A DNA stretch of 64,000 nucleotides. It comes from Silene latifolia. Taxonomy: Eukaryota > Streptophyta > Magnoliopsida > Caryophyllales > Caryophyllaceae. The stretch covers positions 22,632,152-22,696,151 of the forward strand of contig NC_133536.1 of NCBI RefSeq assembly GCF_048544455.1, read 5' to 3'. Positions 35,271 through 46,351 of this stretch are shown in pieces; the first letter of the stretch is position 1, and each line of letters starts with the position of its first letter. Below the pieces are notes generated by a model. It was not told where the DNA came from. It saw nothing but the letters and a program-made list of their open reading frames with translations, and ran no database searches. A program made the translations under genes and the position numbers.

Positions 35271-38200
35271 TATTTAGGTAGCATACCCGATTCTCGATGT
35301 CGAACAAAAGGATGAGGGCGATTCGCTTATCATGGTTAGCCAATTGTTTGCAATTTTTGCAAAGCCTTTTTGGCTTCTCTGCTTTGGCAATGCATTGTTG
35401 CTTTGTCGATATCATTCTCTTCCCACTACCCTTGTTCTTTGCCCGACGAGGCGGTAGAATCCTCACCTCAGTTGAGGAACTACATCCAAGAAGCATTTCC
35501 AACTCCTGCTCTTTTGTCATTGATTGTGCTTGTGGATTGAGTTTGATCCGAAATTGCTTCAATGTGTCAAAGAGGTCGGTGATCGATTGTTAGGCATAGT
35601 TCTCAAAGAAACGATAGTTGAGTAGAACTCTGACCATAATTTGCACATCTCCAGCTTCCTTACATCAGTGGCATCAAAGTCGTCAAGTAACTCACCATGT
35701 GAACCATATAGAGGGATTTTTTGTGCATTCTTTGTCCAAATGCATAAGTATGTACTTATCATGCAAAGTCCTAACTTGTTTCCCAGAGAAAACCCAAATA
35801 ATGTGTCTGCAAATAATACCCTTCCTATTAAACAACTTACAAGAACATTCTCGCATCGGTGCTTGTGGAATTGAACACTACTTGATAACGCTTCGCATTC
35901 TAGCGTCGGAACAACAACGACCTCTGTATCAACAACAGTGGTGTGAAGCCACCAACACTAAGAGAACACATGGAGGCAGCAGCCTCTTGTTGAAAATCTT
36001 TGAAAATAGCATGGGTATAAACCTTGGACGCATGAGCTTCCAAGTGGAGAGACGTAGCTAATTGGGGCAAAGTATAATCACTGTCTCGATCATGTTGCTT
36101 TTGAGTATGGCGTTGTTGATCCATGGCGCTTTGAAAACGCATCCAAAACTCAACAAGTGTACCATGTATATTTTCAAAACGCTTGAAAAAGCTATTCTGG
36201 CTCTCCGATCGTTGAGTTGTTCGGAGAAGACATCCCATAGGAATATCACGATAATAAGCCGGGATCCATCTCCTTCTTTTTTTGTACATGTATGACAACC
36301 ATGAATTTGCTTGCAAGTTATGTTCAAGAATTAAGTCGACCACTTTTGTTCAAATTCTGCAGGTTCCAAGTCGAGTCCCAAACAACGAGAATTCAAACGA
36401 CTCACAAAATCAGTCTCCTTGGATATTGTAATTCCAATCTTGTCAGGGACCTTTTGCATAATATGCCACATGCAATATCTATGCTTAGCCTTCTTGAAAA
36501 CTTTGGGTACACCTTCTTTATTCCTGGGCATTGGTCGGTGATTATACATTGCGGCTCGCACGACCCATAGCGTCTAAGAACTTCTCAAAAACCCACTTAA
36601 ATGAATCGTCATCCTCATGAAACAACAATGCGGCGAAAAAAGTCACGACCTTTTGTGGTGGTCCACCCCAAAAAAAGGAGTGAAAATCATAGAATATTTA
36701 TTTGTACCGTAAGTTGGATCAAAACTGACCAAATCACCAAAGGAAGAGTAATTTCGACGTGCCTGTGCATCACACCAAAACACACGAACCAAACATTTGA
36801 AAGAATCTACTTCATAAGCAAAGTAGAACCCTGGATTGGTTTGACGGAGGTTCTCGAAATTATCGATAAACAATTGAGCATCTTTATCTCCTATGAAACA
36901 CTTGATATCCCTTCCAAAGTTCTTAAAATCAATCAATTGAGCACCAACATTCTCATAACCATCTGCATGTTCCTTAGAATATCTATATGCCGATGTAGGA
37001 CCTAAATTAACTTTTGAATGATCAATAATTGCCTTCTTATGAAAAAGATGAAGGTGTCTCTTTTTTCTTTGAAATTCTTGATTTGTGAGCGAACAAAGTC
37101 GATGATTATGCCATTCACGAAACTGAGTTACAACATAAACATCCTTGATAAGGCGAAATTCAATCATAGCATCACAACCAATCCTAGTTAGTTTATTGTT
37201 CTTAATATCAAACGGCTTTATAAGTGGCTGCTCCACTACACTATCATGAACAATAGCTTTCCTTTTCTTACCATCTCTAAACCCTTCACGATTACAGACA
37301 ACAAGTTTATAAAAGATGGCACCATCAGCATTTTTTTTTTTGAGAGGACTTCCTAGGTTCAAAACCACATGCTTCGCATAGACATTATAAAAACGATAGC
37401 GTCTTCCAATTTTGCAAAAAACTCGACCAAGTTGAGGTTTATCTTGAATTGCAACATTTCTTGACCACAATTCAGTACCACCAGGTGTGGATTCCAAAAA
37501 CAGTTGATGTTCATGAAAAGAAACAGGAGGTTGTTCAATGCGGGGAGTAGAAGTAATCTCAAAGAAAATGATTATCGATAGACGTAGGTGGGGAGGACTT
37601 TCAATGCGTGGAATAGAAGTAATTTGAGACACACTAGTATCGTGAGAGATGAATCCAGAAGAAGGTACACAACTATCAGCATCTGAAAAAGAATGCAATA
37701 TAAGAAGCAATTCAAAACATAACAGGTAATAAGCAAACAGTAGGGGGGACTAAATTTCGTATTGTAATAGTTGTGATATTGTATTGAATCTGGTGTGATA
37801 TTATATTGAACAACTGTTATTATTGTAATATTGTGAAAGCAGATTCAAGGTCCGCAAACGAAGATAGTTCGATAATGCATTACAACAAAAAAACAGATGT
37901 AAAGTAAACAATAAGTTACAATGACGGCAAAATCAAGAGAAAAGGGAAAAGATAGGTAGCAAAAACAATATCAAACTTGAAATTTCATTCAAGACACCAA
38001 TAAAACCGTAAGAAAAGTAAAAATATAGACAAATTCGGAAGAAACGAATTAACAACACTAGCAAATCCAAATATATGTAGGAAAAACAACAAGTAAAATA
38101 GAAATAAAGCTGCATATGAGGAAATTAAACATAAAATCGAACACAAAAGCAGGAAGAAGAAGAGAAATTCAAATATCTGTAACAAAAACAACAATTACAT

Positions 38201-38341
38201 AAAAATAAAGCTGAAAATTGTAAATCTAAACATGAATTCATAATAAAAGTAGCGAATATGTTGAAAAAACAACAATAACAACAAAATAAAGTGAAATTAA
38301 CAAATTAAGGAAAATCGAAGCGAGAAAGATGTACCTGACAT
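35271..38341 (-). pseudogene. FAR1/FHY3-type transposase of element B
   Basis: Minus-strand counterpart of the element A transposase. A 7-base first exon (ATG at 38341, donor at 38334) joins in frame to an exon at 37682. The longest open piece, 37710-36643, holds the FAR1 DNA-binding domain (VCNREGF, IGCDAMIEF, HNHRL) and the start of the DDE domain (SFDPTYGTNKY). Further pieces hold the CMWH motif (36331-36561), SESQNSFFKRF (35900-36343) and the SWIM finger (CSCKLF then RKGIICRH, about 35850-35800); the C terminus has CKNCKQLANHD (35400-35330) with a frameshift just after it, within the zinc knuckle. At least four frameshifts; not functional. Intron 1 carries the minisatellite. Confidence 0.82.
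37755..37840 (+). repeat. Element B minisatellite, FAR1 intron 1
   Basis: A short array (GTGATATTGTATTGAATCTG) in the intron 37683-38334, in the orientation opposite to the gene. Confidence 0.7.
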
Positions 38342-38639
38342 AGCGAAGCAACGAATGTCGAAAGAAAGAAGAAATATTAATCAACGATAACAAAGAGAAA
38401 GAAAGAAGAAATAGTAATCAATGAATCGCGGAAGAAATAAGCGGAAAAGAAGGAATCCATGGATGTCGAGGAAGATGAATTTAGAGAGAGAAAGAAATTA
38501 ATGATTTAAATTAGGCAATCGGTAAAACGACGAAAATTAGGGAAGCAGGGGGTATATATACAAAGAAACGAAATTACCAAACTACCCTTAATTCTATATG
38601 TTAAATATAAGACGTAGGATCTATTACTTTAGATGGCTT

Positions 38640-38688
38640 AGATTGATCCTCAATCCCTAAATATATGAGTTATACTCATATGATCCTA

Positions 38689-38692
<4 letters not shown>
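38640..38692. repeat. Right terminal inverted repeat of element B
   Basis: Reverse complement begins GAATTAGGATCATATGAGTA and contains TTTAGGGATTGAGGATC, matching the left end. Confidence 0.65.

Positions 38693-38738
<46 letters not shown>
38693..38738. repeat. (TA)n tract flanking element B on the right
   Basis: 23 TA units, mirroring the tract on the left of the element. Confidence 0.95.
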
Positions 38739-38739
<1 letters not shown>

Positions 38740-39562
38740 CTGTACACTTAGGGAGATATTGTAGTAACTTACTATGCGTCTATGCGAATATGCCTAATTA
38801 ACCTACATAAAGCACAAGCATCCCCTATCTACCGAAAGAATATGTGAATTCACAAATTTTCCCTCCAAAAAGCTTCTTTTTAAATAATGAAGCTATTGAT
38901 AATTTAATTGTATACACTAAATAAGGAAATTAATAATTATAATGTATTTCATTATACAATTATTTTTAATAAAAACTAACTTTTTTTATCAAATTTTATA
39001 ATTTTCACTAAATACTAAATTATAGTATTTTAATTAAAATATAAATAATATAAACCTATAAATCATTAAATATTTTATTGGTGCTATTATTTGAGAATGA
39101 CTTGACTCACACTATGAATAAACAAAACAATAAATCATTTTGATTACTTTCATGAAAAAAAAAGTTGAGAGGATTATAAATTGGAATCATTAGCTTTGTG
39201 GTATAAAAAAATACTTTTAAAAAAATTACATTTAAGCACATTACTCAATTCTCTTGGATTAATTTTCAATTTTAATTGTTTTTTCTCAAACAAAATACAA
39301 TAACAAGAAAAATGAATATTAATGAGATATCACTATTATTTTATTGTTAAATTTTACTTTGTTTTCTTAAATAATTAATTTACAGTTCAATTTTTTTTTT
39401 CTCATATCAAAATATGATGACGTGAAATAAGAAAAGTTAATGAGGTATTAATTTAGCATACAAGATTAGAACTAAAAACTATATAAATACCGTACATTCA
39501 TTGTGCGGAATCTAAACTAGTTTTAAATTACACATTTAGACTAAGCACTCCTTATTAACAAC
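38739..39562 (+). mobile_element. AT-rich region ending in a Helitron-type 3' terminus
   Basis: No genes. Near its end a hairpin CCGTACATTCATTGTGCGG (39490-39508) is followed after eight bases by CTAG (39517-39520) and T, the layout of a plus-strand Helitron 3' end. The 5' TC end was not located; much of this region may be the element's body. Confidence 0.5.
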
Positions 39563-39662
39563 CAGTGGCGGACCTAGGGGTGCGCACCCTCAGTTTTTGG
39601 ATTTTTTTAAAATAACGTTAACATTGACATAGTATATGCATTTCAATAAGATCACTATAATA

Positions 39663-39716
39663 GGCCTGACGCAGCGGATAGAATTAATGGTTATGTACCA
39701 AAAGGCGCGTGTTTGA
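39663..39716 (+). other. tRNA-like fragment inside the hAT-like element
   Basis: GCCTGACGCAGCGGATAGA resembles an A-box region and GTGTTTGAATCTT a degenerate B box about 30 bases on. A relic, not a functional tRNA. Confidence 0.35.
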
Positions 39717-40091
39717 ATCTTAAGACTACCACTCTCCCCTACCCCTTCCTTTTTTGGTGTTCAATTACTCAAACTCAATCAATCAATTCAATTTGCTGTA
39801 TTGTTGAAACCTTAGTTTGAAATTCTCAAGCTTCAAGTTCCAATTTTTTATTTTGTAATATATTTCAAGTTTTTTTTTTTGATAAATTTGATATCATAAT
39901 AATTTTGTTTTGATTATATGTTGCCTATTTTTAATGTGAATGTTATTTACATTTACTTCAACTATATTGTACAAGTATTTTGGTCGAAAAATTCAAAATT
40001 GAGACCTAATTTTATTCAGTATAGCAAATTTCTAACAAATTATAGTATATATTATGTTTAATTTTTTTTTGAAATCAACAGCCCGAAGGCC

Positions 40092-43000
40092 TTACTCGAT
40101 TAATAACTTATCAAAACGAACAGCAGAGTTTGCAGACGATGGTAGTCCATCATCCCATACAACTTTACCCGAAATACAAGGGAAACAATGACTTAAAGCA
40201 TGAACTACACAATTATTGTTACGAAACACATGTGACCAAATGACTGACTGAAACTTGGTACTACAATCGAGAATGTCTTCGATCAATAGCGCGAACCCAC
40301 TTCGTCCCGTCTTCCTTTCTTTAAGCGCTTCGATAACTTGTAAGCAATCACTCTCTACTTCAACATTTTGGATCCCCCGCCGCACCGCTTCCTCTAACCC
40401 ATCAAGCACCGCACACGCCTCTGCCACAGGAACCTCCTATTGTTGCTCCCGACCCGTTAACACGCCCCACATCACATTGCCCTTCGACTCTCGACACACC
40501 ACACTCGTAGTCACCCCATCTCCCTCCTTTGCCCATGCATCAACATTGATTTAACATAGCCATGCCGCGCTACCTTCCATCCTCCTTCCTCCCTATCCCC
40601 ACCCTTCGACCTCCCCGCAACAGTTGAACCCCGCACCTCCCCCTCACTGTCCCCCACCCCCTCATTAATCACATCCTTAGCCCTTTTCACAACTAGCTCA
40701 GGTTCGACCGAAATATTATCAAAAATGACTTTTTTTCGGTGTTTCCAGATAGCCCAACACCCCACCATTAATTTAACACACTCCGACCCACACATCTCCT
40801 GCCAACAAGCCTCCACCCATTCCTTCACATCACCCCCCTGCTGCTCCGCCGCAACCTCAACCCCAACCCCCAACCCTTCTCAAACCCACTGTGCCACCCC
40901 ACAATCCCGAAACAAATGTAAGCTTGACTCTATAGAAGAATGACATAAAGAGCAAAGAGAAGACTCACCTCTGACTCGTGCCACAATATTCGCCCTCGTA
41001 GCTAATGCTTCACTATACAGCTGCCAAAAGAAGAGCTTCACACGAGGCCAAATCGAAAAGTTCCAAAGTCTCTTCCAGAGCCGCTTAACTCTATCTCCAT
41101 CCGAGCTGTCTGCCATATCCCCCACCACACCAGCCAACATCTTATACGCACTACGGACCGTGTATATTCCATACCGTTCCTGCCCCCAATACCATATATC
41201 TCGCGGTTTATTTGGGCTGACCCGAATATTTCTAATGCGTTCCCTTTCAAACTCCAGGAAGAAATGGCGCAATTTCCCCTCGTCCCACTCGACCCCACTC
41301 AGCATTAGCAGCTCCGCAACTCTCATCACCTCATTCCCCAGACCACACGGCGATATAATACGCCCAGTATACGAGTTGGGAATCCACGCATGGCCCCAAA
41401 TCTTCGTATCCATACCGTCACCAATGCGCCATCGCAAACCTTGTTCCATGACCGTTCGAGCATCAAAAATACTTCGCCACGTATAGCTAGGATTATTCCC
41501 AAGCCGAGCTGTCATAAACTCTCCATCCGGGAAATATTTCGCCCTCATGAGACGGGTCCAAAGGCTGTCCGGGTTAGTTATAAGACGTCATGCCTGTTTA
41601 CCTAGCAAAGCAAGATTAAATAGCTGAAAGTCACAAAAACCCATTCCTCCCACCCCTTTAGGCCGAGCCAACTTCTTCCACGCCACCCAATGAATCCCCC
41701 TCTTATTCTCCTCATGTCCCCACCAAAATCGGGCCACAATCGATCGCAACTCATCACAGAAACTTACGGGAATTTTGAACACACTCATCACATAGGTAGG
41801 GAGCGAATTGGTAACAACCTTTATGAGAATCTCATTACCATCCCTAGACAACATCTTCCCGCGCCACGAATAATATCCGTAATAACCTTTTTTGATCGAC
41901 CAATCACCGTAGGCAAGCCCAAGTACCGAGCCTGCTCATCGACCTGCACAACCCCCGGCTTCGCCGCAACAAGATCCCTCCTTCCTCTATCCACTCCTCT
42001 ACTAAACGACACAGTCGTCTTGTCAAGACTCACAAGCTGTCCCGATGCTCGCTCATATCTCCTCAAAATGTCATTTATAACTACTGCATCCTCCAAAGTG
42101 GCCCGTGTGAAAAATATGCTATCATCGGCAAAAAGAAGATGTGAAATAGTAGGAGCCGAATTAGCAATACAAATCCCATGCAGCGCATTATTCTCCCCAG
42201 CTCTTCGAATCATATTAGACAAGGCTTACGCACACAAAAGGAATAAATATGGAGACAGAGGGTCCCCTTGTTGCAGTCCCCTAGCTGGTCGAAACTCTTC
42301 GGATGGGAACCCATTAATAAGGACCGAGAAGGTCACCGTCGAAACACAGTCCATAACTCGCTCTATCCACCTCTCGTCAAACCCCATAGTACTTAGTACA
42401 CGGCGCAAAAAAACCCACTCTACTCTGTCATACGCCTTAGCCATATCAAGCTTAATCGCCATATGTCCCTCCCTTTGTCTGCTATTCTTCATATGATGAA
42501 ATAATTCGAAAGCAATCAAAATATTATCAGAAATCAACCGACCCGGAGTGAAGGCACTCTGATTCTCTGATATAATCTCCCCTAGGAACACTTTCAGATG
42601 ATTAGCTAGGACTTTGGAAACCAGTTTATAGACCACATTACACAAACTTATCGGTCTAAAATCGCGGATTTTATCCGACACCTTTTTCTTCGGAATGAGA
42701 ACAATATTGGTCTTATTTAACCCACTCGGAGATACCTCGCCTCTCAGGACACCAAGGACCATGCTCACGACATTCGGACCAATAATTTGCCAATACGATT
42801 GATAAAATAAACCATTCATACCATCCGGCCCGGAAGCTTTCAGAGGATGCGTTTGATTAAGAGCCTCCACGATCTCAGCTTCACTGTACTGAGCTTGTAA
42901 AACTCGATTCATATTGTCTGTGACACGCCCCTCAAGTCCGAGCAAAACATCATCGAAATTACTTGGTTCGGCCGAAGTGAACAGCTCCTGGAAGTAGTTA

Positions 43001-44159
43001 TTCGCGACAAGGGACACGGCCTCATCACCAACCCGTTCCCGTACCTCATCAACAACTAGCATTCCGATGAAATTCTTCCTCTTTCTTTCCCCCGCTCTAT
43101 TATGGAAAAACTTAGTATTTCGGTCCCCATCCCGTAAACAAAGAGCACACGAGCGTTGTCTCCAATATTGTTCTTGCATATAAAGCCCGGCCAATTCCGC
43201 TATTAATTTCCTCCGTCTCTTCACGGCTTCTTACGAACGGTCCCCCTCATTCAACCGGGCCAATTGTCTGCGTTTGACCTCCAAGGATCGATTTATCTTG
43301 CCTATACTAATTTTCTTCTAGGCTTGCAGCTCTCGTGCACACCTCCGCAAGGCTTCCGCCAAATCCCCATTGCCCCTAGCCACCCCACGAACCACCGCTT
43401 CCTCACACCCATCTTCCCCCACCCAAATTTGTTCGAATCGAAAACGACTCCTCGCCTTACCACCAATCTCACGTCTGTCAAAGACCAGTTTGATAGGTGT
43501 GTGGTCAGACCATTCATGATCAAGATGAAACAACCTCGCGTACGGGAAAAGATCATGCCATGAATCAGAGCATAACGCACGGTCCAATCGACATTGTCGA
43601 TTGTCTAAACCAGCTTGACCATTATCGAACGTAAATGCATACCCTTCCCACGGCACATCTTTAAGCGCACAATCGTCAATCGCCGCTTGGAAGTTATTCA
43701 TTTGCCATTGAGCCCGACTTCCCCCTTTCATCTCCGTAGAATCTCATTAAAGTCCCCTACACAAACCCATGATAATGAAGATTGCCCATGGAGAAGATGG
43801 AGAAGCTCCCATGAGAGATGACGGTCTGAAACAGCTGGCCACCCATAAAAGCCCCTGATTCTCCATTCTTTCTCTCCCTCCCGAACATGGAAATCCATGT
43901 GATTAACAGAAGCAAACACAAACCTACAATCCACCTCCCTCTTCCATAAAAACGCGAGACCCCCCGATCTTCCCATGCTATCAACCTCAATCCCATCATA
44001 GCCATCTAATTTCTCCCTCACCCTCCGTATATCACGACCACAATGTTTTGTCTCGCATAAAAACATCATGGCCGGGGCTTTCCTCCGTACCAAAGTACGA
44101 AGGGCATTCACCGTGTTGGGGTTGCCCAGGCCCCGACAGTTGAGACTTAGGATATTCAT
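40092..44159 (-). pseudogene. L1 ORF2 (endonuclease, reverse transcriptase, RNase H), broken
   Basis: Pieces in order: endonuclease N terminus (44159-43728: LNCRGLG, CETK, GDFNE), endonuclease C terminus (43731-43318, SDHTP), reverse transcriptase (43224-42226: SAFTPGRL, LDMAKAYDRVEW, QGDPLSPYLF; 42222-41821 with LLFADDS), thumb and connection (41854-41588), zf-RVT region (41548-40880) and RNase H tail (40427-40092). Stops and frameshifts separate the pieces, so no enzyme is made. The ATG at 44159 overlaps the ORF1 stop as ATGA. Confidence 0.88.
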
Positions 44160-44446
44160 TGGGCCTGGCGGGGTTGAGTGCCCTCAACCTCCGCCTCAGG
44201 TACTAAGACGCGCCCGTCTGAAATTGTCTTTATCCGTTTCTCACCACCACTAACCAACTCCTCACCCCTGCCCCTCTTACTTCCACTTACGACACCTACC
44301 TCCCCCACCGGCTCCCTATCTCCCACCCTAGCCAAATTTTTCCACTCCCTTCGCTTACCTCCCCCTGCCACCTTATTATTCCCTGCCCCATTCATACTCC
44401 TAACCTCTCTCCCCATATCAGATCCCGTCACCATATCCACCTCCAC
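44156..44446 (-). pseudogene. L1 ORF1, C-terminal remnant
   Basis: A hydrophilic C-terminal tail of ORF1 ending PEAEVEGTQPRQAQ. The RNA-binding domain and zinc knuckle found in the intact copy are missing because the element is truncated at 44583. Confidence 0.7.
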
Positions 44447-44857
44447 AGCTGGCTCCCTCCCCGCCTTCTAACAATTCTGTTCAGCATTACCATCATCAAA
44501 GCCCTGCTCCTCGATAGTACCTTCCTCGTTCCCACCCCCCGTGTTCTCCTCCTCCCCTATAACCACACAATAGACCAAAAACGATATATGAAGTTTAATC
44601 ATCTCAATTTTCTTCTATTGGTGGATGAAATATATGATATTTTGTCTCTTATAAGTGATTAAAAAGTTTAGATTATTTTAAGTCGATTAAAATTTGGTTA
44701 ATTTGTTTCTATGGCACTTTGATTTTGACCGATCGGCTCGCTTTAATAACTCGGTTAAAATGTTCACCCCCGCTAGATGAATCCTGGGTCCGCCACTGTT
44801 AACAAAATACTTATATCATAATTATAAAACCCAAAGCACTATCCTACTCCAGCCAAA

Positions 44858-45475
44858 CATCGTCAGGGAAAACAACCGAGTTGATGGCATTTGTCTCGCC
44901 TTCTTGAAGACCCGAGCTTCTAGCCACTCGCTAATGGCCATAATTCAGGCCTTGGCTCCTAAACGAGTCCCGTATCCAATAAGCATTACAGGACTCGGTG
45001 TTGTCGTACCCACTCAGGACGACTGCATGGTCATCATCGGTTTCCCGTTGTCTCAAATTGAGTATATATGTGTTTGGTCCTGAAAAAAAAACATGAAATT
45101 GATTGTGGCGTTAATAGTTTAATTAAAGTTGCATATAAATTATATAGTGTGGATCGGAGTAATACATGCATTAATAAAGCCAATTGTTCTTCATCTGATA
45201 TCATAGCTATTACGCCAGGAAACTTAGTTAACGTTTCTAGTATTTGGTCTTCATTGGCATTGATGTCATAATGAGTGACGTTTGATAATTTAAAGACAAG
45301 ACAACCTGGACTTCTGTCCTTAGGTTCTTCTACTATTTCTTCGAATTGGCCAGAATCGTAGTTCTCCTCTAAACTTAAACCATTATCGAGTATCCAGTTA
45401 ATGGCAATATAATGCCCATTTTCGAGTATCAAAGCTGGATAAGTGTTTGTTCAAGGTCACCATAGTTCTGCTAAG
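44858..45475 (-). pseudogene. Papain-like (C1A) cysteine protease fragment
   Basis: On the minus strand the 45432-45034 piece contains INWILDNGLSLEENY, a short gap and NEDQILETL..FPGVIAMI, which follow the central papain fold (helix, NG, Tyr, ED.L, PV..I). Downstream, in another frame from about 45045, HAVVLSGYDN then AYWIRDS and FRSQG correspond to the catalytic His and the NSWG region; Asn is replaced by Asp. It ends with PDDVWLE and a stop near 44862. A TAG interrupts the second piece and the exon with the active-site Cys is not seen. This is the only host-type coding trace in the window. Confidence 0.55.
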
Positions 45476-46137
45476 TAAATAAACCAAAGAATAATAAATA
45501 TAACATATTCGTGTTTCTTGACTGGAAAAAGAGGGCTTTTACTATATAATTATTTGTTTCAAACTATTTGTAAATTCAGATAATAACGAATAAAATACGT
45601 AAGGCCCAATTATGAAAAGTTGCGATATTTGATAAGATATTATGACGTATATTGATTATATATTATATACTGATTATATATTAGGCCCAATATATGTTTA
45701 GGCGAATTTTTTTTTAGTTTTCCTATTCTTTTAATAGATAGGAGAGGGTCAAATCTAAGAATTGGAAAAAATTGATGCCAAACATTAAATTGGTAAAGAA
45801 AACGAAATTTAAAAGTTTTCGCCACAAGTAGACCCTAATAATAAAAAAAAAGATATAGCTGTTCAAATGAGATAAATTACACGTTTATTCGTAAAATTCT
45901 TGGATTAATTATTATACGTTAAGTAATACTCCTACCTAATATAGGTTAAAATGACTTGGGGATGAAATAAAGAATCAAAGCGATAAATTACTTAAACTAC
46001 CCTCCTTGATATTTGGGAGTGTATCATTTTAACAACAAAAAGTGTCATTTTCACTAAATAATACGAGTAAAAAAATATTACTATAATTATTTTATCTTTG
46101 ATGTTGGCGAATACAATTGTGAACTAACCTTATCCTC
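45476..46137. other. AT-rich intergenic sequence
   Basis: No gene, repeat array or transposon end recognised. Confidence 0.5.
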
Positions 46138-46151
46138 AATTCCTCATTTTC
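46138..46151. repeat. Target site duplication, left copy (intact LINE)
   Basis: AATTCCTCATTTTC, repeated exactly at 51840-51853 directly after the A tail. Confidence 0.9.
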
Positions 46152-46351
46152 GAGACTTACTCAAATCAATTGAGACCAGTACCAATATAACCGAGTCTCC
46201 TCTAGGGTTTCTATGAGGGTTTCGTCTAAGGTCTGTCTTTGCGCCCCTCCTTGTATCTGAAGGTTTCTTGATTGATTCGTGAAGCCTACGGTTTACCCTT
46301 TTCATTCTGCTATCACAAAACGCCCTTAGGGCTTTCCTTTTCGGTGTTGAG

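Larger units (their letters stand above)
26629..38692 (-). mobile_element. Element B: giant Mutator-like element with tandem-Ulp1 gene and FAR1 transposase
   Basis: About 12.1 kb between two (TA)n tracts. Inverted repeat at the ends: left GAGGCGGGATCCGGTGAGGA then ATATTTGAGGATTGAGGA; right, on the minus strand, GAATTAGGATCATATGAGTA then ATATTTAGGGATTGAGGA. Gene order is that of element A reversed: tandem-Ulp1 gene (plus, 27666-33662) converging on a FAR1-type transposase (minus, 38341-35271). Its minisatellite unit is TTTGTGATATTGTAATGCAATA, different from that of A but in the matching places. Marked minus so that the transposase reads forward. Confidence 0.72.
40063..44583 (-). mobile_element. 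Decayed L1 LINE, 5' truncated (minus strand)
   Basis: Minus-strand non-LTR retrotransposon with a short A tail (40063-40070) and a 16-bp target duplication with two mismatches (40047-40062 and 44584-44599). It contains only the C-terminal part of ORF1 and a broken ORF2. It is the same lineage as the intact LINE at 46152-51839: the ORF1 C terminus PEAEVEGTQPRQAQ matches PEAEVEVAQPRRAQ there. Confidence 0.88.
39563..44798. mobile_element. hAT-like non-autonomous element with a nested LINE
   Basis: Ends CAGTGGCGGACCTAGG and, inverted, CAGTGGCGGACCCAGG, flanked by the 8-bp near-match TTAACAAC (39555-39562) and TTAACAAA (44799-44806). The 8-bp duplication points to a hAT-type element; this terminal motif is widespread in plants. 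Without the LINE at 40063-44583 the element is about 715 bp and has no transposase. It carries a tRNA-like stretch at 39663-39716. Confidence 0.7.

Noticed and set aside
37933-38194. Hydrophobic frames near the FAR1 start of element B
   Set aside because: Low-complexity A-rich intron 1 read in antisense; no motif and the splice model places it in an intron.
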